NCBI RefSeq assembly: GCF_000722875.1
Contig: NZ_JFHR01000014.1
Span: 43,076 to 107,075, forward strand
Origin: Sphingobium chlorophenolicum
GTDB taxonomy: Bacteria > Pseudomonadota > Alphaproteobacteria > Sphingomonadales > Sphingomonadaceae
Direction of reading: 5' to 3'
DNA length: 64,000 nucleotides
Under the pieces are notes generated by a model. The model did not search any database. It saw only the letters and a program-made list of their open reading frames with translations, and was not told the DNA's origin. Position numbers and translations under genes: made by a program. Shown in pieces: positions 18,577-28,258 of this stretch; the stretch's first letter is position 1; each line of letters begins with the position of its first letter.

Positions 18577-19907
18577 CCCGCACTCCCGTCCATCAGGTCG
18601 CGGGAGAGCTGGTCGAGATATTGGTCGAGATTGGCGACGCCATCGCCATCCGCATCGTCCCAGGGATCGGCCTTGCGCGGATCGGCGCCATGTTGCGCTT
18701 CCCAGCGGTCGTCCATGCCGTCGCCGTCCGCATCGAGATAGGGCGCACCGGGCGCGGGTTCATCGATCAGGCCGGGTTGCTTGACGATATGCCCCTTGCG
18801 CTCGCGCACCTGATGGACGATCCGCCGGTCGAACGGGTCGCGGGGGAAAGCGCCCGCTTCGCCCAGCACCGATTCATAGGCCGCGTCCGCCGGTTCCGCC
18901 GCGATGGTGGCGGGGCAGGGGGGCCTGTCCACCTTCGTCTGTTCGATCAGCGGGGAGATATGGACGAAATCGCCGTCGAACCGGTTGTCGGCCAGATAGA
19001 CTTTGGCGATCCCCTTCGATCCCGTGACGTTGCGCGCCACGCCGACCGTGTCGGACCGGGTGTTCTTCCCCGCGATGAAGCTGTTGCCGATCAGGGACAC
19101 CGGCACGCCGCCGAAACTTTCCCAGATTTCCGCGAATTCCGACTGGCCGTTATACAGGATGTTGTTGATCACCTCCGCGCAGGAACCGGGCGGGAAGTTC
19201 AGGTCCGGATTGCGGTCGCCATTATGGGCGCAGATATTGCCGATGAAGCTCAGATGCTGCGGCCCCTTGGGGTCGCTCGCCAGCAGCGCGCATTTGTCGT
19301 GTTTGGGAATCCCCTCCGCGAAGATGCTGTTGCTGATCGTGATCCAGTCATTGTCGCCATAGCCGTTGATCAGCTCGTCCCGCGCCCAGCTTGCGCTGAC
19401 ATGGTCGATGATGACCTGGCGGCTATTCTCTATGGTGAAGCTGTCCTCCGACCCGCGATGCGTACCGGTGCGGTCGTTGCGCACGCGGATGTGGCGGATG
19501 ACGATGTCGTGCGTATTCTTGATCAGGATCGGCGTGCGCCCTTCCGCGCCGCCCGCATGGGTGATGACGATTCCCCCGCCCGGCGCGGTCTGCCCGGCGA
19601 TGGTCAGCCAGGGATTGGCGATCACCGGCGGACGGCTGGTGAAGCGGATCACGCCGCTCACCCGGAATATGCACACGCGCGGTCCGGAGGCGTCGATGCA
19701 GGCGCGCAGCGACCCCGGCCCGCTGTCGGCCAGCGTGTCCACGGCAACGATCCGCCCGCCGCGCCCGCCCTTTGCTGCCGCGCCATAGCCCATAGCGCCC
19801 GGAAAGGCGGGTTCGCCCTTCACCGGCTGCGCCCGCGATTCGCTGCCCGCGCCGGAACAGCCCGCCATCACGACGGGTAATATGATCCCGGCCAGCAGCC
19901 ACTTCAT
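18573..19907 (-). CDS. Pectate lyase-like right-handed beta-helix lipoprotein
   Basis: 444 residues. The N-terminus MKWLLAGIILPVVMAGCSG is a lipoprotein signal with the lipobox ending in Cys. The body resembles family 1-like polysaccharide lyases and beta-helix proteins: FPGAMGYGAAAKGGRGG, DSGPGSLRACIDASGPRVC, PWLTIAGQTAPGGGI and IVIRHIRVRNDRTGTHRGSED. The C-terminal DADGDGMDDRWE and DDADGDGVANLDQYL are calcium-binding thrombospondin type 3-like segments. This predicts a periplasmic or outer-membrane enzyme that trims or degrades the polysaccharide made by this locus, as lyases in other exopolysaccharide loci do. The ATG at 19907 overlaps the stop of the sulfotransferase gene. Confidence 0.82.
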   Translation of the reverse strand: MKWLLAGIILPVVMAGCSGAGSESRAQPVKGEPAFPGAMGYGAAAKGGRGGRIVAVDTLADSGPGSLRACIDASGPRVCIFRVSGVIRFTSRPPVIANPWLTIAGQTAPGGGIVITHAGGAEGRTPILIKNTHDIVIRHIRVRNDRTGTHRGSEDSFTIENSRQVIIDHVSASWARDELINGYGDNDWITISNSIFAEGIPKHDKCALLASDPKGPQHLSFIGNICAHNGDRNPDLNFPPGSCAEVINNILYNGQSEFAEIWESFGGVPVSLIGNSFIAGKNTRSDTVGVARNVTGSKGIAKVYLADNRFDGDFVHISPLIEQTKVDRPPCPATIAAEPADAAYESVLGEAGAFPRDPFDRRIVHQVRERKGHIVKQPGLIDEPAPGAPYLDADGDGMDDRWEAQHGADPRKADPWDDADGDGVANLDQYLDQLSRDLMDGSAG

Positions 19908-20965
19908 GATGCATCCCCGCTGCGCAGCGAATAGCCGTATCGGCGCAGCAAGGGCGCGCACAAAAGGGTGAACAGCGCCTGTTTCCATCCCGGCATGTCC
20001 CGTTTCCACTTGTCGTCGCCCAGGATGGTGAGCGATTTGCGCATCCGGTGGCGGCTGCCCGCGACCTGATGGCGCGGTTCGAAAGGGGCAAGGCCGTCGG
20101 CCGGCAGATGCGGCCTTTCCCCCACCAGCGTCACGATCCGTCCGATTTCCCGGCGCGGATCGACCACGAAATCCTCATAGCGGACGCGGATGGCGCGCCC
20201 CGGCCCGACCCGGCGGCACAGCATTTCCGCCGCCAGATTTACCATCGACCAGCGCAGCGCCGTGTAGAGCAGCGGCTTTGGCCGCAATTCGCGCTGCACC
20301 CCCTTTTCGACGCTGCGCCGATGTCCCTTCATCAGCGACCAGGCGACTCCGCGCCCATCGCGCACGACATGCACGACATGCAGGTCGATCCCCGGCATCG
20401 CCGCCAGCGCGAAGGCGCGCCCCGGCAGCTTCGATGAATCCACCAATATCGGCCGTCCCGACACCGCCGCCATGCCGCGCAGCAATTTCAGCGTCTGGCG
20501 CCGATGATTGCGCCATCCCGGCCAACGCAGCCACCGCCCCGGCGCGACCAACCCCTCCGTCCGTTCCTGCGCCCGGCGATAGGCCGCCAGAAATCCCTCC
20601 GGCTCGCCCTGGGTCCAGCGGGCCACAATGGCCTTCCATTCCGGGCAGTCGCGCACCCGCGCCCCGCAGGCGCAATATTCGTCCCTGTCCCACACATGCC
20701 GCGCCAGCGTCGTGACCTCGCCCGCGCCCATGATCGCCGGATGCTCGCCCAGCGCTATGTCCAGCAGGGTGGTTCCGCTCCGCCCATAGCCCGCCACATA
20801 GATCAGCCTGATCGCGCCCCGTTCGGCGGCGGGGGCGGCGGCTTCGGTAGTCCGGCCCGCCATCGGGGGCGCTTCGGCATCGCGCAGGGGCAGGATCGCA
20901 TCCGTCACAAGGGGGTCATCCTTCGCACGAAGCGCCCTGCCGGGTCCGGCGGCGCCCAGGCGCAT
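19904..20965 (-). CDS. Sulfotransferase family protein (first of three)
   Basis: 353 residues. It carries the PAPS 5'-phosphosulfate loop IYVAGYGRSGTTLLDIALGE and the 3'-phosphate-binding region HVVRDGRGVAWSLMKGHR, so it probably transfers sulfate from PAPS to a sugar hydroxyl. A CxC-x(5)-C cluster (YCACGARVRDCPEW) follows the first motif, as in some bacterial sulfotransferases. I list the ATG at 20965. A GTG at 20908 with an upstream AAGGA, or an ATG at 20863, would remove a low-complexity N-terminus and may be the real start. It is the first gene of the minus-strand trio with the lyase-like protein and GT. Confidence 0.83.
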   Translation of the reverse strand: MRLGAAGPGRALRAKDDPLVTDAILPLRDAEAPPMAGRTTEAAAPAAERGAIRLIYVAGYGRSGTTLLDIALGEHPAIMGAGEVTTLARHVWDRDEYCACGARVRDCPEWKAIVARWTQGEPEGFLAAYRRAQERTEGLVAPGRWLRWPGWRNHRRQTLKLLRGMAAVSGRPILVDSSKLPGRAFALAAMPGIDLHVVHVVRDGRGVAWSLMKGHRRSVEKGVQRELRPKPLLYTALRWSMVNLAAEMLCRRVGPGRAIRVRYEDFVVDPRREIGRIVTLVGERPHLPADGLAPFEPRHQVAGSRHRMRKSLTILGDDKWKRDMPGWKQALFTLLCAPLLRRYGYSLRSGDAS

Positions 20966-21111
20966 TTATCCCGTCAGTCCCACCGGCATTTCAACGGATC
21001 ACAAGGCTGATCCACCGGCAAATTCGGATAGGGTCGCTGGCTGTAATCGCCCCCCGCCTCGTCCCGAAGGGCGTTTGCGCGCCGCCCGCGCCGGGCGCAG
21101 CCTCCTGCTCC

Positions 21112-22440
21112 GTGACGACTCTCGCCAGCCCCGCCTCGATCACCCCAGCGGCTCCCGCCCGGCCGGACGTCTTCGCCCCGCAGGAAGCGGTCTGGGACAG
21201 GATCGCCCGCTATTGCCTGCTGGTCGCGATTTTCCTCAGCGGCTGGGGCCTGTTGCGGGTGGGGCAGATCAACCTCACCTTCTCCGATTTCTTCTTCCTG
21301 ATCAGCTTCGCCATATCCGGCCTGCGCGGGCGGCTCAGCGTCACGCCCTTCCGTTCGCTCACCCCCTTCTGGCTCGCTGGTCTGGTGATGATGCTGGGCG
21401 GCCTGTTCATCGGGTCGGTGATCAACGGCGATCCGCTGCGCTGGGTGAACATCGCCCTGCAATATATGGTGGCGTTCCTCTTCATCCCGATCCTGCTGAT
21501 GCAGCAGGAGGAAAAGACGGTGCGCATCGCGCCGCTGATCTTCATGCTGGGCATCACCTGTTCGGAAGCCGTCGGCATCGCCGCCAGCTTCTTCTTCACT
21601 TTCAACGACACGTTGCACTGGCTGGGCGACGGCTTCATCACCGGCAACGGCCGTCTGGGATCGATGGCGGGCCAGCCCAATCCCAACGGCGCGGTCGTCG
21701 CCTTTTCGCTGCCCATGCTGCTCTATTCGATGCGCCATCGGCTGATCGGCGGGCTGGGCGGCTTCGCCTGCCTTGTCCTGCTGCTGTGGGGATTGATGCT
21801 CAGCGCCTCCTTCACCGGCTTCGCGGCATCGCTGCTGGCGCTTTTCACCACCTTGCTGCTGATGGGCGTGCGCTACATCTTCCGCCTGGGAATGGTGGCT
21901 GCGGTGGCCGCCGGCCTGTTCCTCGCCAGCGGCGCGCCGTTGCCCAAGGCCTTTCAGGAACGGGTCGGCAATGCGGTGGAGAGCGGCGATATCGACCAGG
22001 CGGGCACCTTCATCAACCGGTCCCAGCTTATCGAGGAGGCCTGGGGCTTTGCCGAGGACAATATGATCATCGGCATGGGCGTCGACCGCTATCGCGAATT
22101 GTCCGCCTATGACAATCCGGTCCACAACCTCTTCCTGCTGATCTGGAACGAAGGGGGTGCCATCGCCTTTTGCGGGCTGATCCTGCTGCTCGCGCTCATC
22201 GCCCTGCTGGCCGGGAACGGCCTGCGCATCAGCCGCGACAAAGGGGCTATGGCGGCGGCGGTGGTGCTGGTGTTCCTGATCTACACCATGTCCTATCCGC
22301 ACATGTATTCGCGCATGTGGGTGATGCCGGTGATGGTCGCGCTGGCCGCCACCTATGCGCCGCGCCGCCCGGTCCGGTCCGATGCCGTGCGGCTGATCTA
22401 CGCCAGACCGGTGGGGCCGTTGCCATTGCCGGAATTGTGA
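21112..22440 (+). CDS. O-antigen ligase / Wzy-type polymerase family membrane protein
   Basis: 442 residues with about ten hydrophobic segments. The large periplasmic loop region before the last helices includes AWGFAEDNMIIGMGVDRYR and NPVHNLFLLIWNEGG, the typical Wzy_C signature (G-x-G ... H-N-x-x-L). It probably polymerises lipid-linked repeat units at the periplasmic face, and a ligase role is possible. The start is a GTG at 21112. It is a single gene divergent from the 19904-20965 sulfotransferase and convergent with the oxygenase-like gene. Confidence 0.85.
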   Translation: MTTLASPASITPAAPARPDVFAPQEAVWDRIARYCLLVAIFLSGWGLLRVGQINLTFSDFFFLISFAISGLRGRLSVTPFRSLTPFWLAGLVMMLGGLFIGSVINGDPLRWVNIALQYMVAFLFIPILLMQQEEKTVRIAPLIFMLGITCSEAVGIAASFFFTFNDTLHWLGDGFITGNGRLGSMAGQPNPNGAVVAFSLPMLLYSMRHRLIGGLGGFACLVLLLWGLMLSASFTGFAASLLALFTTLLLMGVRYIFRLGMVAAVAAGLFLASGAPLPKAFQERVGNAVESGDIDQAGTFINRSQLIEEAWGFAEDNMIIGMGVDRYRELSAYDNPVHNLFLLIWNEGGAIAFCGLILLLALIALLAGNGLRISRDKGAMAAAVVLVFLIYTMSYPHMYSRMWVMPVMVALAATYAPRRPVRSDAVRLIYARPVGPLPLPEL

Positions 22441-22453
22441 GGCGGACCTTCCG

Positions 22454-23434
22454 TCAGGCCGATCCGATCAGTAATGTCACATCGTCCGTGCGGGGATTGC
22501 CGCTCTGCTCCGGCCCTGGCCTTTCCACATGCAGCACCCGGTGCAGCACATGGCGCACGCCATAGGCCTGCGTCGCCATGCTGCCGGGGAAGACCGCCAG
22601 CGTGTCGCGATCGATCGGCAGGTCGACCCATCGCCCATCGGCGAAAACCTGCGTCAGCATATGATCCCGCTGGCCGCAAAGGGCGGAAAAATAGCGATAG
22701 TCGAAATGCGCTCCTTCGATCAGCCTTTGTCCCGGCGCCATGTCCCGGCTGCGGTCGCGGCGCAGCGCCATGCGGTTGAGGCTGCGCACCAACGGCCCGA
22801 CGAAGGGCGCATCCGCCAGCAGGCCGTAAAGATCGGACAATCCTCGCGGGCTGAGCATCCCCGCCGCCTGCCACCGCCTTTCGTCCAGCGCGCAGCCCGC
22901 CCGTCCCCACCGCCCCAGCGAATTGCGGGCCAGCGCGTCCAGCCGGGCGAAGTCGGCGGCGTTTTCCTGATATTTCAACCGCTGCACCACGACCTGGAAA
23001 TCCGCGGGCGGCGTTCCTTCGGGGGCCAGCGCCGCCATCAGCCGCCCGCCGACGGTCCAGCATTGGTCCAGCAGCGCTTGGCCTGGCCTATATTGCCCGG
23101 TCCCCTGCACGAAATGAGCGGGCCGCGCGCTGACCTGTCCTTCCCGTCCGTCCCGCGACAGGGCCATTTTCCGGGCGATATAGCCATGGCGTCCCGGCTG
23201 GAAATAGAAGAGGTCGCCCAGGCTGGCGGTGATGTCGCCGCTGCCATGATAGTTGCGCGCAATGTCGATCAGCGGCGCTTCCCACGGCATCTGTTCGGCG
23301 GAATCCTCCAGCAGCCCGGACCATAGCTCCGCCACGATTTCCGGACAGCGCACCAGCACCGCCGCATGGCCCGCGCCGAACAGCCGGGCCAGCGAACCCG
23401 GTTCCAGATCCCGATATGCCAGTTCCGCGATCAT
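22454..23434 (-). CDS. 2OG-Fe(II) oxygenase-like protein (isopenicillin N synthase type)
   Basis: 326 residues. The C-terminal half carries a plausible double-stranded beta-helix iron site: GAHFDYRYFSAL gives H243-x-D245, and VRHVLHRVLHVE gives H298, spaced as in isopenicillin N synthase-like enzymes. The intervening RWVDLPIDRDTLAVFPGSMA matches the usual W-x(2)-x-P-x-x-x-x-x-V-x-x-G pattern. The N-terminal half is not recognisable. If active it would hydroxylate or oxidise a small substrate or sugar. No substrate can be named. It stands alone on the minus strand inside the polysaccharide locus, with 13 bp between its stop and that of the polymerase. Confidence 0.65.
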   Translation of the reverse strand: MIAELAYRDLEPGSLARLFGAGHAAVLVRCPEIVAELWSGLLEDSAEQMPWEAPLIDIARNYHGSGDITASLGDLFYFQPGRHGYIARKMALSRDGREGQVSARPAHFVQGTGQYRPGQALLDQCWTVGGRLMAALAPEGTPPADFQVVVQRLKYQENAADFARLDALARNSLGRWGRAGCALDERRWQAAGMLSPRGLSDLYGLLADAPFVGPLVRSLNRMALRRDRSRDMAPGQRLIEGAHFDYRYFSALCGQRDHMLTQVFADGRWVDLPIDRDTLAVFPGSMATQAYGVRHVLHRVLHVERPGPEQSGNPRTDDVTLLIGSA

Positions 23435-23708
23435 TGGGCGCTCCCCTGTGCGGAGCGTTCTTATCCTTGATCAACTCTCGCTCAATGGCGCGGATTGGGA
23501 CGATCCGGAATAGTCAGACATGCATCAGAAATGTTTAGGGGGCGGCTGGCCCGATCCTCATCCGAAGGGTTAGCACCAATGCGCACCCCCAGGCCCCGAT
23601 GCGCTTTTGCCCTGGCGCGCCGCAGCCCGCAATATCGCCCGGATCGGAGGACGGCCTTTCGCATGGGCCGCGCTCCTGCGCCTTCGCGATGCGACATGGG
23701 AGATTGTC

Positions 23709-25982
23709 ATGGCGTCCGCACAGTTGACACTGATCGATGGCGCCGCGTCGGGCGGCGGCGCGGAAAAGGCGCGCGACCTGTCCTTCGAACTGCAACAGAT
23801 GTCGGCGCGCCAGATCTGGTTCCTGCTGCGGCGGCACATGAAGCTGGTGGGGAGCATCGTCATCGCCTGCGTGGCCGTGGTGCTGATCGTCCAATTGCAA
23901 CTGCCCAACCGCTATGAGGCGACCGCGACGGTGCAGGTGGAGCTGAACGATTCCACCGGCTCCAACCAGGCCGACGCCACCCGCAACCAGCAGCGCGTCG
24001 CCAATGAGGCGCGCATGTACCGGTCGCAGGCATTGGCCGAACAGGTGGTGCGCGACCTCAATCTCAACCGCAACCAGGCCTTCACCCATGGCGTGTCGAT
24101 GACGGTGCAGCAGGCGGCGGCGCAACTTGCCAAGACCACCCGCGTCGTCAGTTCGACCGACTCCGACTTCATCGACATCACCGTCCAGTCGCGCAAGGCG
24201 GAACTGGCGGCCCGGATCGCCAACCGCTTCGTCGACAGCCTGCGCAAGATGCGCTCGCAACGCCGCCAGACCTGGCGCGATGGCCTGAGCGTCGCGCTCG
24301 ACAAGGAAACCGCCCGCCTCGCCCATGACGTGGAACTGGCGGAACGAGCCGTCGCTGATTTCCGCCGCGAGCATCTGATGCCGATGGGCGCGGGCAGCGC
24401 GGAGGATTATCAACAGATGAACCGCATCGCCGTGGAGGCCGCCTCCACCGCCGCGATGAGCAGCGCGATGCAGGCGCAGGCGGCAGGCGTCAGCCGCGCC
24501 GCCAGCATGCGCACGGTCGCGGGCGCGACGTCCCCCGCGCTCGACAATCTGCAGAAGCAATATGACGACCTGATCCGGCAGCGTTCCGAAATCTCCGTCC
24601 AGATGGGCGCGAACCATCCGCAGATGCAGGCCCTTTCCGCGCAGATCGCGCAGGTGAGCAAAGTGCTGGTCCAGGAACGGGCCGCCGTCGTCGCGACCCA
24701 GCAGACGAAGAACGACACCGACGCCGGGCGCGAACGGGCGCTGGCGCTGGCGGAGGCGAGCGCCGCCTCGGCCCGCGCCGGGCAGCTCCAGTCGAAGCTC
24801 AACGCCATCACCGGCGCGGCCTTCCGCAACAATGCCAATCTGGTCGACCTCTCCATCCTCGACCGGCGGGCGGAGGTGGCGCGGCAGGCCTATCTTACCA
24901 CCGCGCAGCGCGCCCAGACGGTGCAGTCCGAATTGCAGACCACCGGCGTCAATTCGACCATGGTGTCGGCCGCGGCCGTGCCGCTGCAGCCGGTCGCGCC
25001 CGCGCCCAAGAAAATGGCGCTGGCCGCCTTCGTCGGTTCTTCCGTTCTGGCCTTCCTGATCGTGCTGGGGATCGAGATGTTCGACAACCGGCTGCGCAGC
25101 GGGGACCAGCTTCGCCGCCTTTTCGGCCTGCGGACGCTGGCGATGCTGCCGAAGCTGGAGGAATCGATCGGCGCGACGATCGAGGAGAATCCGGTCACCA
25201 CACAGCCGCAATCGCTGTTCACCGAAGTCGCCCGCAATCTGGCGAGCGAGATCGAGGAATTGCCGCATCAGGGGACCAGCCAGCGCGTGCTGGTGACGTC
25301 GCCCTTGCCGGGCGACGGCAAGTCCAGCGTCGCGCTGACGCTGGCGGCGGCCGCCGCCTCCATGGGCCGTCGCGCCATCGTGGTCGACCTGGACCTGCGC
25401 CGCCCCGGCCCCAGCATCTTGCGTTCGATCCAGGACGGGGCCGGGACGCCCGACCTGATCGACGTGCTGACCCATGCGGGCGAAAGCCGCAGGCTCATCC
25501 CCCAGCCCGAACGCCATGTGGAGCATGACGCGGCGGAGGGCGCGGCCCCGACCGCCCTGATGCCGGTGGTGCTCAGCACCCGCGAACAGATCCGCAATCC
25601 GGCCGCCGTGGTGCAGGGGTGGCAGATCGGCCGGTTGCTGGACGAACTGCGCGAGCGGTTCGATCTGGTCGTCATCAACGCGCCCGCCATCCTGGCCGTG
25701 CGCGATGCGCGGACCCTTTCCTCCCTGGCGGATTCGACCCTGATGGTCGTGCGCTGGGGGCATACTACGGTCGAACAGTTGCGCGCCTCGCTCCAGATGG
25801 TGAACAATCAGGTGGTCGGGGCCGTCTTCAACCAGGTCGATTATGAGGATCATGCCCGGCGCGGCTATGGCGACGCGGTCCAATTCTACATGGGGTCGGC
25901 CGCTTATTATTCCGACGCCTTCCCGGCCCGGCAAAGCTGGGCGGACCGGGTCCGCCACGCCTTCACGCGCAAGGCCGCGTGA
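23709..25982 (+). CDS. Polysaccharide co-polymerase / tyrosine autokinase (Wzc-like)
   Basis: 757 residues. A Wzz-type chain-length domain starts with a membrane segment ([20 protein letters not shown], residues about 50-70). A long coiled periplasmic region follows, then a second membrane segment near [20 protein letters not shown]. The C-terminal cytoplasmic part is a BY-kinase with Walker A' [15 protein letters not shown], Walker A/B region [10 protein letters not shown] and VVINAPAIL. The tail has several tyrosines ([15 protein letters not shown]), likely autophosphorylation sites. It controls polymer length and export. The ATG at 23709 has GGGAG upstream. An earlier in-frame ATG lies before it without support. 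Confidence 0.92.
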   Translation: MASAQLTLIDGAASGGGAEKARDLSFELQQMSARQIWFLLRRHMKLVGSIVIACVAVVLIVQLQLPNRYEATATVQVELNDSTGSNQADATRNQQRVANEARMYRSQALAEQVVRDLNLNRNQAFTHGVSMTVQQAAAQLAKTTRVVSSTDSDFIDITVQSRKAELAARIANRFVDSLRKMRSQRRQTWRDGLSVALDKETARLAHDVELAERAVADFRREHLMPMGAGSAEDYQQMNRIAVEAASTAAMSSAMQAQAAGVSRAASMRTVAGATSPALDNLQKQYDDLIRQRSEISVQMGANHPQMQALSAQIAQVSKVLVQERAAVVATQQTKNDTDAGRERALALAEASAASARAGQLQSKLNAITGAAFRNNANLVDLSILDRRAEVARQAYLTTAQRAQTVQSELQTTGVNSTMVSAAAVPLQPVAPAPKKMALAAFVGSSVLAFLIVLGIEMFDNRLRSGDQLRRLFGLRTLAMLPKLEESIGATIEENPVTTQPQSLFTEVARNLASEIEELPHQGTSQRVLVTSPLPGDGKSSVALTLAAAAASMGRRAIVVDLDLRRPGPSILRSIQDGAGTPDLIDVLTHAGESRRLIPQPERHVEHDAAEGAAPTALMPVVLSTREQIRNPAAVVQGWQIGRLLDELRERFDLVVINAPAILAVRDARTLSSLADSTLMVVRWGHTTVEQLRASLQMVNNQVVGAVFNQVDYEDHARRGYGDAVQFYMGSAAYYSDAFPARQSWADRVRHAFTRKAA

Positions 25983-26716
25983 GCGGCCCGCCCCCATCGC
26001 GGGAGGCGCCCTTGCCTTCCATTCGTTCCGGAACCGTAATAATGGAAGAGGATGCTCCCCGTCTCAACCTGCTGATACTCGACGGAAGCCCGCTTCGCCG
26101 GGCCTGCATCGCCGTCGCGCTGGAGACGGCGGGCACCCGCATATTGCAGCAGGCCAGCCTGGACCAGCCGGACAGCGGCGAGCCGCCCGACATCATCCTG
26201 TTCCAGACGGGCGATTCCGAACTGGAAAGCGATGCCCTGCCGATGCAGATCGCCCAGGCGCGGCGGCTGTGGCCCGCCGCCGCGATCCTGGTGATCGCCG
26301 ACCATGGCAACGAAGCGCTGATGCAGGCCGCGATCGCGGCGGGGGCGCAGGCCCTGCTGCGCTCCAGCACCGATATCGCCACCATGCGCCGCGTGCTCCT
26401 CCTGCTCAGGGAGGGGTTGGCGGTCTATCATGCCTCCCTAGTCGCTATGCTGCAGGCGCGCGCGCCTGGTGCTTCGGAAAGCCTGGGCGAACGGGTCGCG
26501 CTGGCCGTGGACAAGTTCAAGCTGCTGACCAAGCGGCAACGCGACGTGTTGCGCCTGCTTGCCCAGGGTGCCTCCAACAAGGATATCGCCCAGCGGCTGA
26601 ACATCAGCGAAAGCACGGTCAAGGTGCATGTGCGCGCAATCATGGCGGTGAACGGCGCGTCCAACCGCACGCAGATCGTCGCGCATCTGCTGAAGGGGGC
26701 CAACGGCGGGGATTAA
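25979..26716 (+). CDS. LuxR-family response regulator-like transcription factor (degenerate receiver)
   Basis: 245 residues. The C-terminal LuxR helix-turn-helix is clear: [20 protein letters not shown] and then [20 protein letters not shown]. The N-terminal part looks like a receiver but lacks the acidic pair ([11 protein letters not shown]) and the phospho-acceptor position reads PDIILFQTG, with Gln in place of Asp. It is therefore probably not phosphorylated. The listed start is the GTG overlapping the kinase stop. An ATG at 26042 just before the receiver is an alternative. It is co-transcribed with the Wzc-like gene and probably regulates this locus. Confidence 0.85.
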   Translation: MSGPPPSREAPLPSIRSGTVIMEEDAPRLNLLILDGSPLRRACIAVALETAGTRILQQASLDQPDSGEPPDIILFQTGDSELESDALPMQIAQARRLWPAAAILVIADHGNEALMQAAIAAGAQALLRSSTDIATMRRVLLLLREGLAVYHASLVAMLQARAPGASESLGERVALAVDKFKLLTKRQRDVLRLLAQGASNKDIAQRLNISESTVKVHVRAIMAVNGASNRTQIVAHLLKGANGGD

Positions 26717-26732
26717 AGCGCGGACCCATCCA

Positions 26733-26842
26733 TTTCCTCCCCATCGGGAGATGGGGAGGGGGACCAGCCGCAGGCTGGTGGAGGGGAATGGGGCAGGACC
26801 TCCGAATTTCCCCTCCACCACGCTTCGCGCAGGGAGGATTTA
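26733..26842. repeat. Composite palindromic repeat, copy D
   Basis: It has the same module order as the other copies but is shorter (about 110 bp). It starts TTTCCTCCCCATC, contains GGGGAGGGGGACCAGCC, TGGTGGAGGGGAA and TTTCCCCTCCACCA, and ends GGGAGGATTTA. It lies between the convergent regulator and flippase genes and probably terminates both. Confidence 0.8.
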
Positions 26843-26849
26843 ACCAACT

Positions 26850-28232
26850 CTATCCCAAACCGGCCGCCACCGGACGGACCTTGGCCCGCCGCAGCCAGCT
26901 TATGTCCAGCAGCACGGCCGTCACCACGCCCAGCAGGACATGCGCGACATTCCCGCCGATCGCGCCATAGCGCGGCACGGCATAGGCCGCGACCGCCACG
27001 AACAGCGCCGTGCCGAAGCCGGATATCGCCAGCACCTTCCAGCTCTGGTTCATGGCCAGCATGGCCGACCGCGACGGGGCGGCGTGCAGCATCAGCATCA
27101 CCGCCACCAACTGGGTCAGCAGCAGCATATAGGTTTCCGAATAGGCCGCGCCCGGCCCCATCCGGATCAGCAGCGGCCCGAATGCCCAAGCCCCCGCCAG
27201 CATGGCGAAGCCGACCGCCGCCAGCGCCGCCTGCACCTGCAGCGTGGCGGCGCGGAAGTTGCGGATATTGCCGTTCGCCCACATGCGCGCCACATCGGGA
27301 TAGACCACCGCCTGCACCTGCGCGCCGACTTGGGTCGCGACCTTGGCGATGCGCTTGGCGAGATAATAGACCGCCGCCGCCGAACTGCCCGCCACCGCGC
27401 CGACGAACAGCGAGTCCGCCTCCGTCGTGATGACGCGCAGGGTCAGCGACAGGTTGGTCGAGCAGGCGAAGCCGAAGAAGCCGGGAAAATCCCTCGCCAG
27501 CCCTTTCAGCCTGGCGTGGAGCGGATTGGGTATCCCCATCTGCCGCAAGGCGCGGAAGCCGACCCAGAAGACCAGCACCGACCCCAGCGCCTGGGATACG
27601 GTCCACGCCACCATGAAGCCGATCACGCCCGCCCCCATCATCATGCAGAGGAAGGCGAGCAGGATGCGCAGCACATTGCCCGCGACCTGCGCATAGGCCA
27701 GCATCTTGAACTGGCCGGACAGGCGCAGCGCGGCGGTCGGCACGCCCGCGATGTTGAACAGGGTCGCGACCGAATAGATCGCCACCAGTTCCAGATGCAC
27801 CGGCTTCAGGCCGAACAGCGACCCGAACAGCCATGCTAGGCCGACGGCGCTGGCGGCGGCCACGGCGGCCGCGCCCATGTCCAGCATCAGGCCGTAGCAG
27901 TAAAGCCGTTGCAGGCGACGGGGCGAACCTCTCGATTCCTCCTCCACGGCGAATCGGATCAGCGGTTGCCAGGATTCGAAGCGCAGGATGCGCTCCACCA
28001 CGCGATTATAGGACAGGACCAGCACCATGACGCCATAGGTTGCCGGTCCCAGCGACCGGGCCGCCATCGCCACGCTGACCAGCATGATCAGCGCGTTCAG
28101 GAAGTTGCCGGACAGCAGATGACCCACCGCGATCAGCCGGCCCCGGCTTCCCTTGACCAGGAAGCCTCCGAACCGGCCGCGCAGCATGGGCAGGGCGCGT
28201 GCGGTCAGCACGCCCATCATGTCATAAGCCAT
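26850..28232 (-). CDS. Polysaccharide flippase (Wzx-like, MATE/MOP superfamily)
   Basis: 460 residues with about 12 to 14 predicted membrane segments, for example LIAVGHLLSGNFLNALIMLV and GFMVAWTVSQALGSVLVFWV. The RSLGPATYGVMVLVLSYNRV segment near the N-terminus is typical of Wzx/lipopolysaccharide exporters. The predicted role is to move undecaprenyl-linked repeat units to the periplasmic face. The ATG at 28232 is preceded by AAGGGGGA. Upstream extensions in frame have no such site. Confidence 0.87.
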   Translation of the reverse strand: MAYDMMGVLTARALPMLRGRFGGFLVKGSRGRLIAVGHLLSGNFLNALIMLVSVAMAARSLGPATYGVMVLVLSYNRVVERILRFESWQPLIRFAVEEESRGSPRRLQRLYCYGLMLDMGAAAVAAASAVGLAWLFGSLFGLKPVHLELVAIYSVATLFNIAGVPTAALRLSGQFKMLAYAQVAGNVLRILLAFLCMMMGAGVIGFMVAWTVSQALGSVLVFWVGFRALRQMGIPNPLHARLKGLARDFPGFFGFACSTNLSLTLRVITTEADSLFVGAVAGSSAAAVYYLAKRIAKVATQVGAQVQAVVYPDVARMWANGNIRNFRAATLQVQAALAAVGFAMLAGAWAFGPLLIRMGPGAAYSETYMLLLTQLVAVMLMLHAAPSRSAMLAMNQSWKVLAISGFGTALFVAVAAYAVPRYGAIGGNVAHVLLGVVTAVLLDISWLRRAKVRPVAAGLG

Positions 28233-28258
28233 GACGATCCCCCTTGGGGTCGTGAAGA

